From contig DAOWMX010000057.1 of assembly GCA_030642885.1 (NCBI GenBank), positions 1 through 9,992 on the forward strand: a stretch of DNA of 9,992 bases. The letters run 5' to 3'. The position numbers and the translations under genes were made by a program. Position 1 is the first letter of the stretch. Each line of letters opens with the position of its first letter. Positions 1 to 6,948 of the stretch are shown in pieces. The notes under the pieces were generated by a model that was not told the origin of the DNA, did no database searches, and saw only the letters and a program-made list of their open reading frames with translations. This stretch comes from Anaerolineales bacterium (lineage in GTDB: Bacteria > Chloroflexota > Anaerolineae > Anaerolineales > E44-bin32).

Positions 1-434
1 CCGACCATCATTTGCAGAAGCTGCAGGGAATCGAGATCGTGGACGTTCTTGGCCGTCGGGTGGTTGCCGAAGGATTGATGGTCGCCGGTAAGGCATAGGA
101 CGTTGCGCATTCCGAGCGCATAAGCGCCCATAAGATCGGATTGCATCGCCAGGCGATTGCGGTCGCGGCATGTCATCTGGATGATGGGTTCTAAGCCTTC
201 CTGAACCACGATTGTGCCTGCGCCAACGCTCGACATACGCACAATGGCTGTCTGGTTGTCGGTGATATTTGCCGCATCGCAAAAACCAAGCAGAATCTTG
301 GCTTTCTCGCGAATAGCGTCGCCGTTGGAACTCTGCGGGGGACCGAGCTCTCCGGTCACGGCAAAATGACCGTCGCGCAGAATGCGCTCCAGTCTCGAAC
401 CGGATTTATAGCCGTTGCTTTGAGCCTCTGTCAT
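1..434 (-). CDS. metF: Methylenetetrahydrofolate reductase MetF, N-terminal part, cut by window edge
   Basis: Seen: an open frame from an ATG at 434 runs off the left edge, giving 144 codons. An AAGGAG ribosome binding site lies 8 nt before the ATG. The product has the MetF N-terminal motif TGELGPP at about residues 27-33, whose Glu29 matches the catalytic glutamate of the family. It also has TDNQTAIVRMSSVG, MTCRDRNRLAMQSDLMG and the LCLTGDH segment typical of the FAD/folate TIM barrel. Family knowledge: MetF reduces 5,10-methylene-THF to 5-methyl-THF in the cytoplasm, the last reductive step of the methyl branch of the Wood-Ljungdahl pathway. Context: it starts 19 nt after the metV stop, the usual partner of the short anaerobic MetF type, and is transcribed with hdrA and mvhD. 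The C-terminal half (about 150 residues expected) is outside the window. Confidence 0.93.
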   Translation of the reverse strand, partial: MTEAQSNGYKSGSRLERILRDGHFAVTGELGPPQSSNGDAIREKAKILLGFCDAANITDNQTAIVRMSSVGAGTIVVQEGLEPIIQMTCRDRNRLAMQSDLMGAYALGMRNVLCLTGDHQSFGNHPTAKNVHDLDSLQLLQMMV

Positions 435-453
435 GTTCGTTGCTCCTTCTAGT

Positions 454-1140
454 CTACTCCGCCGCTTCGGCTTCGAGACGCAGATCTTCACGTGTGATTC
501 GGCGCGGACCACCGTCCCTGCTCAAGGACCAATTTTTCGCTGGCTGAATTTCCTCGAGGAGATGCAGCCGATTCTGAGCCTTAAGGCGGTCATAGATCAA
601 TTGCCACGCGCAAGGAGTATCAGGGTCGATTTCACAAATCCCATCCTGGGAGCCACCGCAGGGCCCATTCAGAAGCTGCTTTGCGCAGCGGGCGATCGGG
701 CAGATGCCGCCCGTCAGGCCCAGAATGCATTCGCCGCAAGCTGCACATCGCTCCTCCCATATTCCCTGCTCAGTTGGCATCCCGAGGAATGTGGTATTCA
801 AGCCAGGGACGACGATGGCGTCCGGGAAGCGTTCAGCAATTGCCTGTACGCCGATGCCGCAGCCGATGGACACTACAACATCCGCAGCGCCGATCTCATC
901 CGCGAGGGGGTCGATGTATTCCCATTCACACTGACGCTGTACGGTCGTGTGCGTGACTTCCTTGGGGGCATCGTCCAGCTTGGAGGCCATGCGCAGGCTC
1001 GTAGCCAGGATTCCGGCTTCCTTCTCGCCGCCTGCGAAGCAGACCGTGACGCACGTGCCGCATCCTACGACGAGCACATTCTCCGCGTCTGCGATCAGAC
1101 CTTTTATTTCATCAAGAGGTTTTTGTTCTGCAGTGATCAT
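454..1140 (-). CDS. metV: MetV, iron-sulfur/zinc partner subunit of methylenetetrahydrofolate reductase
   Basis: Product of 228 residues, matching the MTHFR C-terminal-domain family (MetV). This subunit pairs with MetF in acetogens and passes electrons to its FAD. Seen: a cysteine-rich N-terminal site (C27, C30, C34, with C71 and C94) and a second cluster, C132-x2-C135-x2-C138, followed by C147, C152, C161, C169 and C177. Together these are enough to ligate two [4Fe-4S] clusters or one cluster plus a metal. The fold looks like a Rossmann-type CO-dehydrogenase/Hdr-like segment (VLVVGCGTC, VVVSIGCGIG). There is no signal peptide or membrane segment, so it is cytoplasmic. The ATG at 1140 is preceded by GAGGAG with an 8-nt spacer. 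It lies 119 bp after mvhD and 19 bp before metF, so metV-metF probably form one translational unit that couples the hdrA/mvhD module to folate reduction. Confidence 0.9.
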   Translation of the reverse strand: MITAEQKPLDEIKGLIADAENVLVVGCGTCVTVCFAGGEKEAGILATSLRMASKLDDAPKEVTHTTVQRQCEWEYIDPLADEIGAADVVVSIGCGIGVQAIAERFPDAIVVPGLNTTFLGMPTEQGIWEERCAACGECILGLTGGICPIARCAKQLLNGPCGGSQDGICEIDPDTPCAWQLIYDRLKAQNRLHLLEEIQPAKNWSLSRDGGPRRITREDLRLEAEAAE

Positions 1141-1259
1141 ATACGTCTCTCCTCAGGGCTCTATCACGAATTTTGATACATTCACACCCATGACTTCAAG
1201 CCCATTGGTAGGTTCAACCTGTCTATTGTGATCTGGGTGTTGAAATTAATTTGATTTAT

Positions 1260-1676
1260 CTAAGCTCCCTTCCGCAGCGGGCTTGGGCCCAATTGCGTAA
1301 TCACGGCAGTGAATTCTTCGGCGTTTGCAGCGAACTGGCCTCCCATCGCCGCGGAGACGTTGGTCATCTGTAAGCGCTCACCCTCGAGACCGATTTCCTC
1401 AATAAGCCCGCGCGCGTATTCCACCCGGCGCTTTGCGTTGACATTACCGTCCAGGTAATGGCAGTCACCGGGCAGTCAACCGGCTACCATTACGCCGTCG
1501 GCGCCATCATCGAAAGCCCGTAAGATGTGCAGAACATCAACCCTTCCGCTGCAAAGGACTTGGATAATCTTGATCGCCGAAGGGTATTGAATCCGTAAGC
1601 TTCCGGCTAAGTCGGCGGCGTTGTAAGCGCAATGGGTGCAGCAGAAAGCCACAATCTGGGGCTCGAAGTCTGTCAT
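1260..1676 (-). CDS. mvhD: Selenocysteine-containing MvhD (hydrogenase/Hdr iron-sulfur delta subunit), TGA read through
   Basis: Small cytoplasmic iron-sulfur protein that links electron donors to HdrA. A conventional reading ends after 66 codons at TGA 1476-1478. Reading that codon as selenocysteine (U67) continues the same frame for 71 more codons to TAG at 1260, giving 138 residues, the normal MvhD length. Seen: C13-x2-C16, C42, then GADGVMVAGULPGDCHY with U67 and C72, then KRRVEYARGLIEEIGL and the VSAAMGGQFA segment. The cysteine-type MvhD at 9297-9758 has C16, C19, C45, C70 and C75, which aligns with no gap at a constant offset of 3 and puts C70 opposite U67. The ATG has an AAGGAG site that overlaps the hdrA stop, so translation is probably coupled. 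Family knowledge: MvhD carries a [2Fe-2S] cluster and binds HdrA, and a Sec form (VhuD) exists in methanogens. The alternative, a nonsense mutation, is unlikely because the downstream frame and motifs are intact. Confidence 0.88.
1442..1460 (-). promoter_or_regulatory. Candidate bacterial SECIS hairpin
   Basis: On the mRNA strand, CAUUACC and GGUAAUG form a perfect 7-bp stem closing the 5-nt loop UGGAC. The stem begins 15 nt and the loop 22 nt after the UGA. Known bacterial SECIS elements lie directly downstream of the UGA inside the coding region, with the apical loop about 16-37 nt away and a G in the first two loop positions. The loop here has G at position 2. The element would recruit the selenocysteine-specific factor SelB with Sec-tRNA. 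The fit was judged by eye; no folding energy was calculated. Confidence 0.75.
1476..1478 (-). other. In-frame TGA, probable selenocysteine codon
   Basis: This TGA sits between GTA-GCC-GGT and CTG-CCC-GGT-GAC-TGC-CAT, so the protein reads VAG-U-LPGDCH. MvhD proteins have a cysteine here, as does the paralog at 9297-9758. A true stop would remove the second half of the protein, including C72. Confidence 0.85.
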
Positions 1677-1680
1677 TATT

Positions 1681-1686
1681 CTCCTT
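1681..1686 (-). promoter_or_regulatory. Ribosome binding site of mvhD overlapping the hdrA stop codon
   Basis: The minus strand reads TAAGGAGAATAATG: the hdrA stop TAA shares two bases with the AAGGAG site, and the mvhD ATG follows after four bases. Ribosomes finishing hdrA are placed to start mvhD, which fits a fixed ratio of the two subunits. Confidence 0.75.
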
Positions 1687-4600
1687 AGTTCTCTAATAAT
1701 AACGCATCAAGTTTGACTATAATCTGGTCATCCTGGTAGAACGCCAGTCGAATGGCTTTTGCCGGGCATTCCGCGACGCAGTTTCCGCATCCCTGACATA
1801 CCGTCGGTTCGATATAGGCCGTGCCGGCGATTCCCCCAACTCCGGAAAATTCATCCCTAATCTGCGGGACGTCAAAGGGGCATATACGCACACAAGTCAG
1901 ACAGCCAACACAGAGTTCAGGGTCAACCTCAGCGACGATACCACCTGCCGTGAGATGGCTGCGAGATAGCACCATGGCGGCACGCGCCGCCGCGGCCTGC
2001 GCCTGGACAATGGTTTCATCAAGCAGCTTGGGGTAATGCGCCATGCCGGCCATATACATTCCGTCGGAGGCGAAATCCACCGGGCGGAGTTTTACGTGAG
2101 CTTCCATGAAGAACCCGTCAGCGTCGATGGACACTTTAAACATCGTCGCCACTTCCCGTGAATCGTGAGGGGGTACAACCGGGTTGCTCAACATCACCAG
2201 ATCTGGAGTGAGCAGGATTTCATGGCCGAGGTTAGGATCGCGCACTCTAATCTCTACGCCTTCGTTCGTCGTGGATACATCCAAAGGATTGTCTTCGTCG
2301 TAGCGGATAAAGACAATGCCTTCACTCCGAGCCTGTGTATAGAGTCGTTCCTTGAAGCCGTACGTGCGAATATCTTTGTAAAGCACTGTAATGTGCGACT
2401 CTGGTTTGAGACGCTTGAGTTCAAGGGCGTTCTTCAGGGCTGTAATGCAGCAGGTACGGGCGCAGAAATCCTTCGCTGGACCGACGCAGAGGATCATGGA
2501 GACTTCGTCGGGCAAGTGTTCACCGAGTGTCTGCCACGCTTCGCTTGCCCTACCTTTGAGCGCGACATTAGGGTTCTCTGCATGAGCGAGTATTTGCTCG
2601 AATTCCAGACCCGTCGCCAGGCGCGTGCTCTCTTGGTAGCCATATTCCGAACCGTGGTATTCGACACCGCCAGTAGCTAGTATGGTGGTGCCATGGGGGA
2701 TTTCAACCTCGTCGCCGTCGCTGGTGCGCAGTCTCGAAGTGAAGTGCCCCATAAAACCGCTGGTGTGCGCAACCTCTGTGCTGATGTGAATCTGAATACG
2801 GGGCTCATTTTCAACTCGTTGAATTAATTGCTCTAAATACTGCTGCGGGTCATCGTCGTTCAGTCCAAAGTGGATCTCGCGCAGGTTTCCGCCTAACTTG
2901 TCTTTCCGCTCGACCAAATGTACGTTGAAACCGCCATCGGCAAGCGCGAGCGCAGCGTTCATCCCAGCCACGCCCCCACCGACGACAAGTCCGTCATTCT
3001 CAATCGGGACCTCAGTCGTGTGGATCGGTTGCAGCGTTTTTGCCTTCGCGGCTGCCATTCGCACCAGTTCCTTAGCTTTATGCGTGGCAGCTTGGGGATC
3101 GTGCGAATGCACCCAGGAACACTGGTTGCGGATATTCGCCATTTCGAACATGGCCGGGTTCAAGCCGGCAGAGCGGATGCTGTCCTGGAAGAGAGGTCCG
3201 TGGGTGATAGGCGTGCAGGAGGCGACAACCACGCGGTTGAGACCCAATTCCTTCACCTGCTCGGTAATGTGGGCGATACTATCTTGAGAACAGGTGTAAA
3301 GATTATCTTCGGCGTGGACCACGCCCGGAAGTGATCTGGCGTACTCTGCTACGTCGGGGACGTCCAGGAAACCGCCGATGTTTGAACCGCAATGGCATAC
3401 GAACACACCTGTGCGTGGCTCTTCCCCGGTGATTTCACGCTCCGGTGGGTATTCAACTGCCTTAGTCAGGGAGAAGCGCGCCGGGGCTAGTAGACCGGCT
3501 GCTTTTGCGGCTGCGCCGGTGGCGTCTACAATCGACTCGGGGATATCTTTTGGTTCTCGGAATGGTCCGGCCGCGTAAATACCTGGTCTGGTCGTCGCAA
3601 GCGGGTCAAAGAGAGTAGTATGGCAGAAGCCATATTCATCGAGTTCGATCCCCATCGTCCGGCCGAGTTCTTTGACCGAATCGGATATTTCCATCCCCAC
3701 GGAAAGAACGACCAGTTCGAATTTCTCTTCGGTGATGATGGGCCGCGGGCTATCCTTACCATTGCTTGGGGAGCCCTGTTCCTCTGCGTAGCGGAGGATC
3801 AGATCCCCGGTTTCGGGGTCCTCCTGCAAGGAGGATATCCGGCAACGGGTGTATTCAATACCGTACTGGTTTTTCGCGCGCTGGTAGTAGCTTTCGTAGC
3901 CCTTGCTGTATGCCCGCATGTCCATCATGAAGACATGGACTTCGGCTTGCGGGTCGTGTTCTTTGATCATCACTGCTTCTTTTGAAGCGTACATGCAGCA
4001 AACTGCGGAGCAGTAATCATGGCTCTGATCGCGCGAGCCGACGCATTGCAGAAATGCGACCCTGCGTGCAGGTGCGTCGTCGGAGGGTCGGTTGACATGG
4101 CCACCTGTAGGGCCGGAGGCCGAAAGTAAACGCTCTAATTGCAATGCTGTGATCACATTGGGGTAGCGGCCAAAGCCATACTCCTGGGAGAGCTCTGCAT
4201 TATAGATCTGGTAACCCGGTGCAAGGATTACGGCTCCGACCTTGACCTGGTCGATTGTTTCGATCTCATCGTGGTTAATGGCCTCCGCGCCGCAGACGTA
4301 CTGACAGGAGAGACACTCAGAGCAATGCGCACAGGCAAGACAGCGGGCGGCTTCTTCTTGAGCGAGTTCGTCCGTATAGCCGCGTTCAACTTCGCCGAAG
4401 CCGGTTTTTCGCTCCTCGACCGTAAGTTCGGGGATTGGTACCCTGCTCTGAATCTCGAACTCGCCTCTAGCTACCCGCTCTAAGAGTTCGGCGCGCGTGA
4501 ATTTAACAACCGGCAAATCTGGCTTGGGAGGAGCTTCGAGATCCTCGCCTGAGAGATAGCGCTGGATGCTCTCGGCTGCCTGGTGGCCTGAAGCGACCGC

Positions 4601-6265
4601 CTCGATCACGAAGGATGTTCCGGAGACACTGTCTCCGGCGGCAAATACGCCCGGCCGAGTTGCAGCCATGGTATTGGGGTTGATGGAGATTGTGCGCTGT
4701 TGTGTAACCCCCACACCGGCGTCATCGGGGATGAAAGCCAGACCGGCGCGTTGCCCAACGGAGAAGATCACCGTATCCGCATCAATAACGTGCTCCGAAT
4801 CCGGTTCGGTATCGATGCTGAGCCGACCTTCGGCGTCGAACTCAAAGTGGGTGACTCGGGAGCATTCCACACCAGCAGCGCGGCCATCGCTATCGGCGAT
4901 GACGCGCATGAAGGTGCGGTCGGGGTGAATGGTCACCCCCTCTTCTTCTGCGGCGTCGGCTTCCTCTGCGTGACAAGGCATATCATCACGTGGCTCGAGG
5001 CAGGCAAGGTGGACCTCGGCACCGAGGCGCACAGCCGTACGGGCGCAGTCGATGGCTACGTTCCCGCCGCCCAGGATGAGCACCTTCTTCCCAAGCTCCA
5101 TCTTGTTGCCCAGCCTAACATCACGCAGGAAGAGGGTGTTGATCAAGACACCGTCGAGATCGGCGCCCGGGATTGGCAGACGAATTCCCTCGTGGGCGCC
5201 GACCGCGATCAGGACGGCATCAAAGCCTTCTTTAAAAAGGTTGTCGAGATCTTCGATAACTGTGTTGAGATGCAAATCAATCCCGAGGTCGAGAATATCA
5301 GCGATCTCTCGCTCGATGATGTCTGTCGGCAGACGGTATTCTGGAACGCCGACGCGCAGCATCCCTCCGGCGACGGGTAAAGCCTCGAAAATGCTGACAT
5401 GGAAACCGAGACCGGCAAGATCTTGAGCGGCGGTGAGCCCGCAGGGTCCGGCGCCGATGATCGCCACTCGCTTGTCCTGGGTGATTTCGGCCGGGGGGAC
5501 GGGCTGGCGCGGGTTGGCGTATACCTTGTCGGTGACGAATCGTTTCAGGGCGCGGATATTAATGGGTTCATCAATTAGACCGCGGTTGCATGCTTCTTCG
5601 CAGCGGTGATTGCAGATGCGGCCGCAGATTCCCGGAAAGGGGTTGTCCTCTTTGATCACACGCAGAGCGTCATCGTAACGGCCTTCGTGGATGAGAGCGA
5701 TGTAACCCTGAGCGCGTTGGCCTGCGGGGCAGGCATCACGGCAAGGGGAGATTCCCAGCTTATCAATTGCGAAGGCGCCAGGGACGGCTTGTGGGTAGAG
5801 GATATGCGCTGCACGCCGTAGATTGAGCGCTTCATTGAAGGGATCTGGCAGGATTATCGGGCAGACATCGACGCAATCCCCACAACCGACGCACTTATCG
5901 AGATCGATATAACGGGGTTTATGTCGCAGCGTGGCCGTGAAATCGCCGGCTTGACCGTCGATCTTAACGACCTCAGTATCAACCAATACATCGATATTGA
6001 GGTGCCGCCCGGTTTCGACCAGTTTGGGGCTGATCGTGCACATAGCGCAGTCGTTCGTAGGGAAGGTCTTATCGAACTGGGCCATGTGTCCGCCAATGGC
6101 GGATTTGGATTCCACGAGGTAGACGCGGTAGCCCTGGTCAGCCAGGTCAAGGCTGGCCTGCATTCCGGCAATACCGCCACCCACGACCATTACAGCCCCA
6201 ACAGGGGCATGGTCGATTGGCCGGTTTGCCAGGTTGAGGGTGTCTGCCTGCGTGCCGTCGGTCAC
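1685..6265 (-). CDS. hdrA: Fused HdrA-GltD-HdrA flavin/iron-sulfur oxidoreductase (1526 residues)
   Basis: Seen, in order: an HdrA-type FAD Rossmann site at about 25-53 (GGGIAGMQ); the DCAMC segment (72-76); a ferredoxin motif C125-C128-C131-C135; an inserted GltD/NfnB-like module at about 165-585. The insert has its own cysteines (C175, C179, C214, C218, C222, C226), a GAGPCGL FAD site (271-277), a GGGNVAID NAD(P)H site (399-406) and an AAGD motif (542-545). Then come a six-cysteine patch (642-658), the rest of the first HdrA FAD module (CVGSRD, about 741-746), and a second HdrA module from about 953. The second module has CHCG, the C992, C1017 and C1049 motifs, FAD site GGGVAGM (1096-1102) and C-terminal ferredoxin motifs C1452-C1463 and C1490-C1500. 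Family knowledge: HdrA is the flavin-based electron-bifurcating subunit, normally about 650 residues. Inferred role: moves electrons among NAD(P)H, ferredoxin and MvhD/MetV. The GTG start has a strong ribosome binding site, and an in-frame TAG lies 24 nt upstream. Confidence 0.92.
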   Translation of the reverse strand: MTDGTQADTLNLANRPIDHAPVGAVMVVGGGIAGMQASLDLADQGYRVYLVESKSAIGGHMAQFDKTFPTNDCAMCTISPKLVETGRHLNIDVLVDTEVVKIDGQAGDFTATLRHKPRYIDLDKCVGCGDCVDVCPIILPDPFNEALNLRRAAHILYPQAVPGAFAIDKLGISPCRDACPAGQRAQGYIALIHEGRYDDALRVIKEDNPFPGICGRICNHRCEEACNRGLIDEPINIRALKRFVTDKVYANPRQPVPPAEITQDKRVAIIGAGPCGLTAAQDLAGLGFHVSIFEALPVAGGMLRVGVPEYRLPTDIIEREIADILDLGIDLHLNTVIEDLDNLFKEGFDAVLIAVGAHEGIRLPIPGADLDGVLINTLFLRDVRLGNKMELGKKVLILGGGNVAIDCARTAVRLGAEVHLACLEPRDDMPCHAEEADAAEEEGVTIHPDRTFMRVIADSDGRAAGVECSRVTHFEFDAEGRLSIDTEPDSEHVIDADTVIFSVGQRAGLAFIPDDAGVGVTQQRTISINPNTMAATRPGVFAAGDSVSGTSFVIEAVASGHQAAESIQRYLSGEDLEAPPKPDLPVVKFTRAELLERVARGEFEIQSRVPIPELTVEERKTGFGEVERGYTDELAQEEAARCLACAHCSECLSCQYVCGAEAINHDEIETIDQVKVGAVILAPGYQIYNAELSQEYGFGRYPNVITALQLERLLSASGPTGGHVNRPSDDAPARRVAFLQCVGSRDQSHDYCSAVCCMYASKEAVMIKEHDPQAEVHVFMMDMRAYSKGYESYYQRAKNQYGIEYTRCRISSLQEDPETGDLILRYAEEQGSPSNGKDSPRPIITEEKFELVVLSVGMEISDSVKELGRTMGIELDEYGFCHTTLFDPLATTRPGIYAAGPFREPKDIPESIVDATGAAAKAAGLLAPARFSLTKAVEYPPEREITGEEPRTGVFVCHCGSNIGGFLDVPDVAEYARSLPGVVHAEDNLYTCSQDSIAHITEQVKELGLNRVVVASCTPITHGPLFQDSIRSAGLNPAMFEMANIRNQCSWVHSHDPQAATHKAKELVRMAAAKAKTLQPIHTTEVPIENDGLVVGGGVAGMNAALALADGGFNVHLVERKDKLGGNLREIHFGLNDDDPQQYLEQLIQRVENEPRIQIHISTEVAHTSGFMGHFTSRLRTSDGDEVEIPHGTTILATGGVEYHGSEYGYQESTRLATGLEFEQILAHAENPNVALKGRASEAWQTLGEHLPDEVSMILCVGPAKDFCARTCCITALKNALELKRLKPESHITVLYKDIRTYGFKERLYTQARSEGIVFIRYDEDNPLDVSTTNEGVEIRVRDPNLGHEILLTPDLVMLSNPVVPPHDSREVATMFKVSIDADGFFMEAHVKLRPVDFASDGMYMAGMAHYPKLLDETIVQAQAAAARAAMVLSRSHLTAGGIVAEVDPELCVGCLTCVRICPFDVPQIRDEFSGVGGIAGTAYIEPTVCQGCGNCVAECPAKAIRLAFYQDDQIIVKLDALLLEN

Positions 6266-6271
6266 GGAACG

Positions 6272-6279
6272 CCCCTCCC
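6272..6279 (-). promoter_or_regulatory. Ribosome binding site supporting the GTG start of hdrA
   Basis: GGGAGGGG lies six bases before the GTG at 6265. The nearest upstream in-frame codon of note is a TAG, and the next internal Met lies inside the first FAD site, so the GTG is the only sensible start. Confidence 0.7.
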
Positions 6280-6333
6280 GTGGCTAGGAGCCGTATGTGA
6301 GTAGTAATAACGCGCTCATTTCAGGCTCGCCGT

Positions 6334-6358
6334 CCTGCCAATAATGATAGGCGGCAGG
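6334..6358 (-). promoter_or_regulatory. Possible stem-loop in the hdrA leader
   Basis: An inverted repeat CCTGCC/GGCAGG (6 bp, 13-nt loop) lies about 70 nt upstream of the hdrA start, within the 251-bp gap between the cupin and hdrA. This gap is AT-rich around 6420-6460 and is the most likely place for the promoter of the hdrA-mvhD-metVF unit, but no convincing -35/-10 pair is visible. No T-run follows the stem on the minus strand, so it is not a clear terminator. It could be an operator or an mRNA leader structure. Confidence 0.3.
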
Positions 6359-6516
6359 TCAATAGGGTCAGTAGTGGAAGATGTCATAAGCAGATTGGAT
6401 AAACTTCATCCATTTTGAACAATACATTCCCTCATGAATAATATAATTAAGGGGTTTTGGTTTGTGCCTCAGAGAATATTTTTCCCTGAAGGACACTTTG
6501 CATAACCAAAGTAATG

Positions 6517-6837
6517 TTATTTGTACTCCTCACGCACCGGGTGAAAAACATCAAGGATGCGGCAATCCGTGATCGCAGTTCCTGCGTGAACAGCGTTAGA
6601 AGGGATCACGGCCACGGTGCCTGGTCCGAGGCGTCTCGTCTTCTCTGCTATCGTTAATTCGAAGGTCCCTTCGAGGACATTTGCGACCTGTTCTTGCGGG
6701 TGGCTGTGTTCGGGGAGATCGGCGCCAGCTTCAACCGTCCAATAGGCTAATGTCATCGAATCAGAGTGGACGAACAAAGCCCGATACCCCGGGACGATCT
6801 CTTTCGCTTTTATTTGGTCCAGATCGATAAATGGCAT
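6517..6837 (-). CDS. Single-domain cupin protein
   Basis: Product of 106 residues, the usual size of a one-domain (cupin_2) protein. Seen: cupin motif 1 as G38-x5-H44-x-H46-x3-Q50-x6-G57, with Gln where Glu is more common, and motif 2 with G73, P79 and H84. H44, H46, Q50 and H84 are the likely metal ligands. The ATG at 6837 follows GAGG at a 5-nt spacing. The family covers sugar-binding, dioxygenase-like and sensor proteins, so no substrate can be named. It lies 111 bp after the upstream hypothetical gene and 251 bp before hdrA, both in the same direction. I see no link to electron transfer. A near-perfect palindrome at 6888-6904 lies about 50 bp upstream of the start. Confidence 0.85.
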   Translation of the reverse strand: MPFIDLDQIKAKEIVPGYRALFVHSDSMTLAYWTVEAGADLPEHSHPQEQVANVLEGTFELTIAEKTRRLGPGTVAVIPSNAVHAGTAITDCRILDVFHPVREEYK

Positions 6838-6887
6838 GGTGGCCTCATTTGCTAGGATCGAGCGTTAGAAGATTGGCGATGATGTCT

Positions 6888-6904
6888 CACAGAGTAACCC
6901 TGTG
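6888..6904. promoter_or_regulatory. Near-perfect 17-bp palindrome upstream of the cupin gene
   Basis: CACAGAGTAACCCTGTG is symmetric about its central base with a single mismatched pair. It lies 51 bp before the cupin ATG in a 111-bp intergenic gap. Its size and symmetry resemble a dimeric repressor site. No T-run follows on either strand, so a terminator is less likely. Confidence 0.35.
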
Positions 6905-6948
6905 ATTTGTCGATGTGCCTTGTCGGATGGGGGTAGTTGGGTGCAGGT

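Noticed and set aside
433..1176. Plus-strand open frame of 247 codons opposite metV
   Set aside because: Lies antisense to a well-supported metV with cysteine motifs and a ribosome binding site; its translation has no recognisable family and is a by-product of codon bias.
1476..1676. Truncated 66-residue MvhD or pseudogene
   Set aside because: The frame after the TGA is intact to a normal C-terminus with conserved residues, and a SECIS-like hairpin is present; decay by a random stop would not explain these together.
2165..5380. Several plus-strand open frames of 114-226 codons inside hdrA (e.g. 2165-2680, 4700-5380)
   Set aside because: All are antisense to a continuous 1526-codon HdrA fusion with clear cofactor motifs; none has a good start context or a protein-like composition.
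6469..6487. Inverted repeat CAGAGAA/TTCCCTG after the cupin gene as a terminator
   Set aside because: One pair is a wobble and no U-run follows on the minus strand; too weak to call.
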